Assembly: GCF_051020765.1 (NCBI RefSeq)
Contig: NC_134929.1
Coordinates: 20,908,135 to 20,972,134 of the forward strand
DNA: 64,000 nucleotides
Reading direction: 5' to 3'
DNA from: Lasioglossum baleicum
Taxonomy: Eukaryota > Arthropoda > Insecta > Hymenoptera > Halictidae
The notes under the pieces were generated by a model. It was given only the letters and a program-made list of their open reading frames with translations, was not told the DNA's origin and made no database searches. Below are positions 59,927 through 64,000 of the stretch, piece by piece. The translations under genes and the position numbers were made by a program. How positions within the stretch are numbered: position 1 is the first letter of the stretch; each line of letters begins with the position of its first letter.

Positions 59927-60370
59927 TCCTAAACGTGCCTTTGGGACGACATCGAACACATTTTCAGGAAAAAGTTTAGTTTTGGATTAAATGAAATGTT
60001 CAACAAGAGTGTAAACATTGTAACCCTCTTGGTTCTCCAACAAAAAATCCTGAACGTGCCCTTGGGCCGACATCGAAGACATTTTTTGAATAGAAAAAAC
60101 ATCGAGCTCAAGGTAAAGCACTGTGAAAACAATCTGTAGAAACCAACAACACACCGAGAGCTGTTTCCATTTGTCCATAAAAAATGTAAACATCTCCCCG
60201 GAGCTCCACTGACGATATTTCCAACATCAATCTTTTCCAGCTTCAACGATTTCCGATATTTTTCGACGGAAAAAATCCCAAACAATAGGTCAACACTACG
60301 GAATGTACTGCAAAATATTCCACACCGAAAGCACCGTCCGTTCTTTTTGGAAAAAAGAATCGTACACGTG
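59927..60370. repeat. Degenerate tandem repeat (about 121-bp unit)
   Basis: atcctaaacgtgcctttggg at 59927 recurs as atcctgaacgtgcccttggg at 60048. Both are followed by cgacatcgaa(c/g)acatttt. A weaker echo (acacgtgccctcgg) is at 60363. Non-coding. Confidence 0.6.
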
Positions 60371-61680
60371 CCCTCGGAGCGAAACTGCGTCGCGAGCCGA
60401 AAGCACGACGCCACCGTCTGACACGGTGACGAATGATTTTTATTTTGAAACGCGGGGAAGTCCGCCGATAACGGAGGAACCGTCTGTGGACTCTCGGTGT
60501 TTTATCTCGTTGAACTTCGTGGATCTTTTTGAGAGAGAGAGGGAGAGAGAGGTTATCGCAGTGATATTGTAGAGAAGCTGCCTCGCGAACAATTAAATCG
60601 CTTGCAAGGCGTGGCGAACGCTTATCTTCCCCGAACTTTAGCTCCTTCCGCATCCGTGACTTACATTTAATTAACGCGAACGGGACCGATAAAGCTGCCG
60701 GGGTTTGCGTAAGACCGGCCTCGCACGCCGCATGCATGTGATCCGTGGCCTCGACTCGGGCCTAGGGCCACGCAACTTCTTACTGTTAGCGATCAGAAAC
60801 ACTGTCTTCCTCCTTAGCAGTCCTCGGCGAAACGGTAAACACCACCAACTTGGTCCCGTATCGCTCCTCACAAGATCTTACGATTCTCCTTGGAAAATTG
60901 GACGCGGAAAGTTTTCGATTTACGATTGGCACCTTTGCGATTTCATTGTAGACGATGCTAACGAACTTGCTTTACTCCCTGAACAATTTTACGTTTTTAT
61001 TGTGGTAGTATATGAGACGAGAATTATTTTTCAATATTCATAAATGATTTTTCGAGCTAATGTATCCAGTTTAGAATCTGCAAATTGTAAGACGATTACA
61101 AGAGTGTCGCAGTCCTTAACTTTTCAATTTTTCTTTCGTTCAATGAATTACTTTGATCTCATGGAATTTTTTACTGTGTTTGTTGTTGTAAAATTTCTGT
61201 CTTCCATTGTTTCTTACTCAGAAAAATGTGACGGATACGCTAGTAAAAGTGTCACGAAGAGATGATTGGATGCAAAAGAGTTCTGACATGAATTTCTGTT
61301 GCTGATCGGGTTGGATCGAAGTTAGCTGTGGATCTGAAAAAGGGTGAGGACCCACCGCCAACTGGACAAGGGAGCTTCGTCCCCGCCTTGCCTATCGATC
61401 GATCCCCGCCTCGTTATCTGATAGATTCAAGTGCAACGGTTCGCACCCGGGGACTGCGCGTGTTGCAATGTTAATCCGCAGCTGGTGAACTTGGCCTTCT
61501 AGTTACCCGGGAAATTATCTATCCTAACCGTCCGCGAAACGGCTTTCCTGATTCCCGCGCGTTTTATTACACGTCCAATCGTTGCCGTTATGTTCGCTGC
61601 GGCCCCTGAGACGCATCCTCTTCCGGTCATCAGGAGCTGCAGCTCGGCTTCGTCCATTAAGATTTTGGAACGCTAATTAA

Positions 61681-61877
61681 TAGACTGCGGATTCTTCTGC
61701 GAAATAAAAATTATCTGCATCGATTGCAGGAAATAGAAACCGAAGTGAATGTTATTTCTTCCCTTAATGATTTTAACAGAGAAGTCATATATTGACAACT
61801 TCAATTCTTAAAATTTTCCCACAATTTTCCTTTCATCTACTCAATTTTCCTATAAATGTATAAAGGTCCGCAGTCTA
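61681..61877. mobile_element. AGACTGCGG-family MITE
   Basis: It begins tagactgcggattcttctgc and ends aggtccgcagtcta, with an AT-rich interior. It lies 157 bases downstream of the 62034-62347 exon, within the intron. Confidence 0.8.
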
Positions 61878-62033
61878 CAGATAAATAATTTCACAGGGAA
61901 ATGTTAAGCGGACATTCTTGGCTTCTCCCCTTTGACCTTTCTTTTCATCACCCTGTATAGTGAAAACGTTAAAGCGCGAACAAACGACAGGACTTAGGGG
62001 ATGACCTACAGGTTACGCTTGGTCTGGACTCAC

Positions 62034-62347
62034 CTTCTTCTTGCGGGGGTGGTGCTCCTCGAGGTAATCGGGCACTATGCCCTCGTCCAGGGTGGTGGAG
62101 CCCGGGGTGCTGCTCGACGACGATCCAGAGACATTGTAGGGATAATGCTGCTGATTGTGCGAAGGATGAGCCGGTGTTTGCCACAGGGAACCGGTGGTTG
62201 GTGCTCCCTCGTCGCTCAGGGGCGGGCTGGGGGTGCCGCTCCGCCATGAAGCCCCACTGCTGCTGCTGCTGCTGTTCGAGGTGCCGCCAACCCCCGGAGA
62301 GCCGACTACTATGCCGCCACCTCCTCCGCCTCGACCTCCCCAGGAAC
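62034..62347 (-). CDS. Glut4EF: Glut4EF homologue, Ser/Pro-rich exon
   Basis: The exon runs from acceptor TACTAAG to donor GTGAGT and encodes residues 74-177. Two leading bases complete a Gly codon begun in the previous exon. The sequence is low-complexity at first (Gly run, then Ser run with SNSSSSSSG). A likely short linear motif follows (WRSGTPSPPLSDEG, with Thr-Pro and Ser-Pro sites), then a His/Tyr-rich part. It ends PDYLEEHHPRKKK, whose basic end may act as part of a nuclear localisation signal. A second minus-strand frame is open over the same bases and much longer upstream, but it does not connect in phase to the neighbouring exons. Confidence 0.88.
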
Positions 62348-63420
62348 CTTAGTACGAGAAACAACAGGAATTTCCAATTAATTACTTCACTCACGAACAC
62401 CCTTTCCCTTTCCGTGAGCCCCATCCTCTTTGTGGGCTCCTCTTCGCGAGCCCTTTGCTGTTCGTTAACGATTTCGATCGGGTCCCGGGGCTTCTGGGCT
62501 CGCCAGCAGGGATACAATAATGATTGAACGTACGTGGAAGATTTGTGCACGATGTTTGTAAGGTTACTAAGGTTTTTCACTTTACTAGAGAGCAATTTAA
62601 ATGGTGTGTGCCCATTGAGGAACCCAGAAGCTTCTCGCAATAAGAAGTGATAAATAAATGTATTTATTGTTGTAACATTTTCGCCTTCCAATATTTCTTT
62701 ATGGAAGTGTTATCGTCATATTTGTGTAATGCATAATTCAGTAGATCCTCTGTTATCCGAACTAATTACGAAATCTCTATTGCTCAAATGCAACACGATT
62801 CTCAAAATACTTGATTCGGAGTATTTATATTTCATTTAATGCTCAACGTTTCACTGATCAGTTCGAGGAAGTAAACATGCTCCGAATGGTGGCATGTGGG
62901 TACTCGTTCTAATCAGAAAAACGTCGCGAATTCGATGATATAAGTTTCATAAAAGAATCATTCGGAAAAAAATTTTACTTGCCACCTCTTTCTACATGAG
63001 TGAACAACGAACAGTATCTACACACGATATGAATGACACGGCGATTCCGACTGATCCCAATCCCGTGTTACGCCCTTCGGAACGAACAGATGACAAATCA
63101 GAAGAGAACTGCTTAAGCTTTTTCTTTCGCAGACAAGCACGCGACTCGTTATATGTATTCTACGTTAGAATGAAGAGTCTACAGTCCGAAAACCGTCTAC
63201 TCGACGAAAACAGTGCTCCGGGTGGGCAATAACCTCGCGAGTGGTCAGTGACGCAACACGGTATAGTGATTCGTGCTCACGCATGCACGCATGCATTCGC
63301 AAGCCGGCCAGGCCTGTCCAGGCACAAAAGAACGATCGCGCCGCGGCGCGCAGGAATAAAATTAAGATCAATTGGCCGCGTTTCTTGGTATTAGTAAGCC
63401 ATTTACAGTATGATACTGAC
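62348..63420 (-). other. Glut4EF: Glut4EF intron (1073 bp)
   Basis: Donor GTCAGT (63420) to acceptor TACTAAG (ends 62348), phase 1. No repeat or other exon recognised. Confidence 0.8.
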
Positions 63421-63638
63421 CGTAATTGTGCTGGCAGTGAAGTGGCAGGGGATTGTGAGGACTGTGTGGCGAGCATGAGAGCGACATGAGGACCAATGCA
63501 GCGGTGCATTCGTCCATGCAGTCGCCGCGTTCGTTAGTGCGGCAACCCTCGCGGCCGCATCCGTGGGTTATTCGCTCGTTCCAGCCGGTGTATAATCGCT
63601 CGGAGTCGTTGCTTGAGCTGGGTCGCCGTTTCCTTGAT
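63421..63638 (-). CDS. Glut4EF: Glut4EF homologue, first visible exon: conserved N-terminal block
   Basis: The exon lies between acceptor GGTTTCAG and donor GTCAGT. It encodes 72 complete residues (1-72 of the visible part). One base completes an upstream codon and one starts the Gly shared with the next exon. It contains a basic start (SRKRRPSSS) and a cysteine-rich segment (HGCGREGCRTNERGDCMDEC). TAALVLMSLSCSPHSP follows, corresponding to the hydrophobic AAMVLTSLSCSP-like block conserved near the N-terminus of ZNF395/ZNF704. The acceptor phase shows that at least one more coding exon, with the start codon, lies upstream beyond the window. Confidence 0.9.
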
Positions 63639-64000
63639 CTGAAACCATTAGAGTACAACGCTCAGTGTCGCTCACGGATCCCATTTAAATAAACACCCTA
63701 CAGCCCAAGCGTTCAAACTAATATTCTCGAATTTTAGAAATATTTCCGAGCATTCGATGTATGTACTTTTTTTATGGACCATTGTTGATTGTTGCCATGA
63801 TTCTCCAATTTTTAGGAATTTTTCCAGACCATTTGGAGTAAAAATGATAAAAATCACACGAGTTAGGTATCTTTTTTACAGAGTATGTTTTGGACAATTT
63901 CTTCTAGTCGAAAACCAATAAAAGAGGAAGAGTTTGGTCTTTTAGTTTGAATCAAAAACAAATTAAAAGTCTTGATTATTTACAAAATGGATTTATTTTT
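63639..64000 (-). other. Glut4EF: Start of the next upstream Glut4EF intron
   Basis: AT-rich sequence upstream of the 63421-63638 acceptor. No exon is visible before the window ends. Confidence 0.7.

Larger units (their letters stand above)
57399..62033 (-). other. Glut4EF: Glut4EF intron (4.6 kb)
   Basis: Donor GTGAGT (62033) to acceptor TTTTTCAG (ends 57399), phase 0. It contains the AGACTGCGG MITE 61681-61877, a GA tract at 60532-60552 and degenerate repeats at 59927-60370. No other exon recognised. Confidence 0.8.

Noticed and set aside
61969..62691. A 240-codon minus-strand frame over the Glut4EF Ser/Pro exon
   Set aside because: It crosses the acceptor and uses a frame that does not join the neighbouring exons; the correct frame is shorter but in phase on both sides.
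1..64000. CRISPR arrays, tRNA or rRNA genes, intact transposons, viral insertions
   Set aside because: None found by reading both strands. The regular repeats present are minisatellites with no spacer-repeat structure.

Overview
The window is nuclear DNA from an insect. There are no operons or Shine-Dalgarno sites. The genes are split by GT-AG introns, and the background is full of short DNA-transposon relics, purine (GA) microsatellites and minisatellites. The recognisable gene matches the insect member of the SLC2A4RG/ZNF395/ZNF704 family (Drosophila Glut4EF). The CpG-rich composition and the kinds of repeats would suit a hymenopteran such as a bee or ant, but the sequence alone does not settle the order or species.

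Two protein-coding genes can be supported, both on the minus strand. (1) Glut4EF homologue: six coding exons at 63421-63638, 62034-62347, 57327-57398, 20807-20907, 19172-19442 and 18291-18509. Every junction keeps reading phase, and together they give 397 residues: the family's N-terminal block, a Ser/Pro-rich region, one C2H2 zinc finger and a C-terminal C-clamp. The 5' end of the gene lies beyond base 64000. One intron, 20908-57326, is 36.4 kb and makes up more than half of the window. (2) A three-exon gene at 695-2115 encodes a predicted 408-residue Lys/Ser-rich protein that I do not recognise. It has a KEN tripeptide and several Ser/Thr-Pro sites. A 136-bp piece of it, including an exon-intron boundary, has been copied in inverted orientation to 3626-3761 inside a repeat-flanked block.

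Layout. 1-600: two foldback DNA elements and the 3' end of the small gene. 695-2115: the small gene. 3414-3832: the repeat block holding the captured gene piece. 3833-18290: non-coding DNA with a hAT-type MITE (8150-8695), a 51-bp minisatellite (9586-9928) and GA tracts; its right part is probably Glut4EF 3' UTR. 18291-20907: the last three Glut4EF exons, with a mariner-type MITE between two of them. 20908-57326: the giant intron, holding a 1.2-kb palindromic element, a Tc1-type transposase relic, three hAT-type elements, a piggyBac-like MITE, a LINE 3' fragment, minisatellites and several CpG-rich blocks. 57327-64000: the first three Glut4EF exons visible here.

No tRNA, rRNA, CRISPR array or complete transposable element was found. 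I saw no novel multi-gene system. The most informative items are the uncharacterised small gene and its captured fragment, the Glut4EF architecture with a skippable 72-nt exon, and several transposon families that can be defined here by their inverted repeats and target-site duplications.
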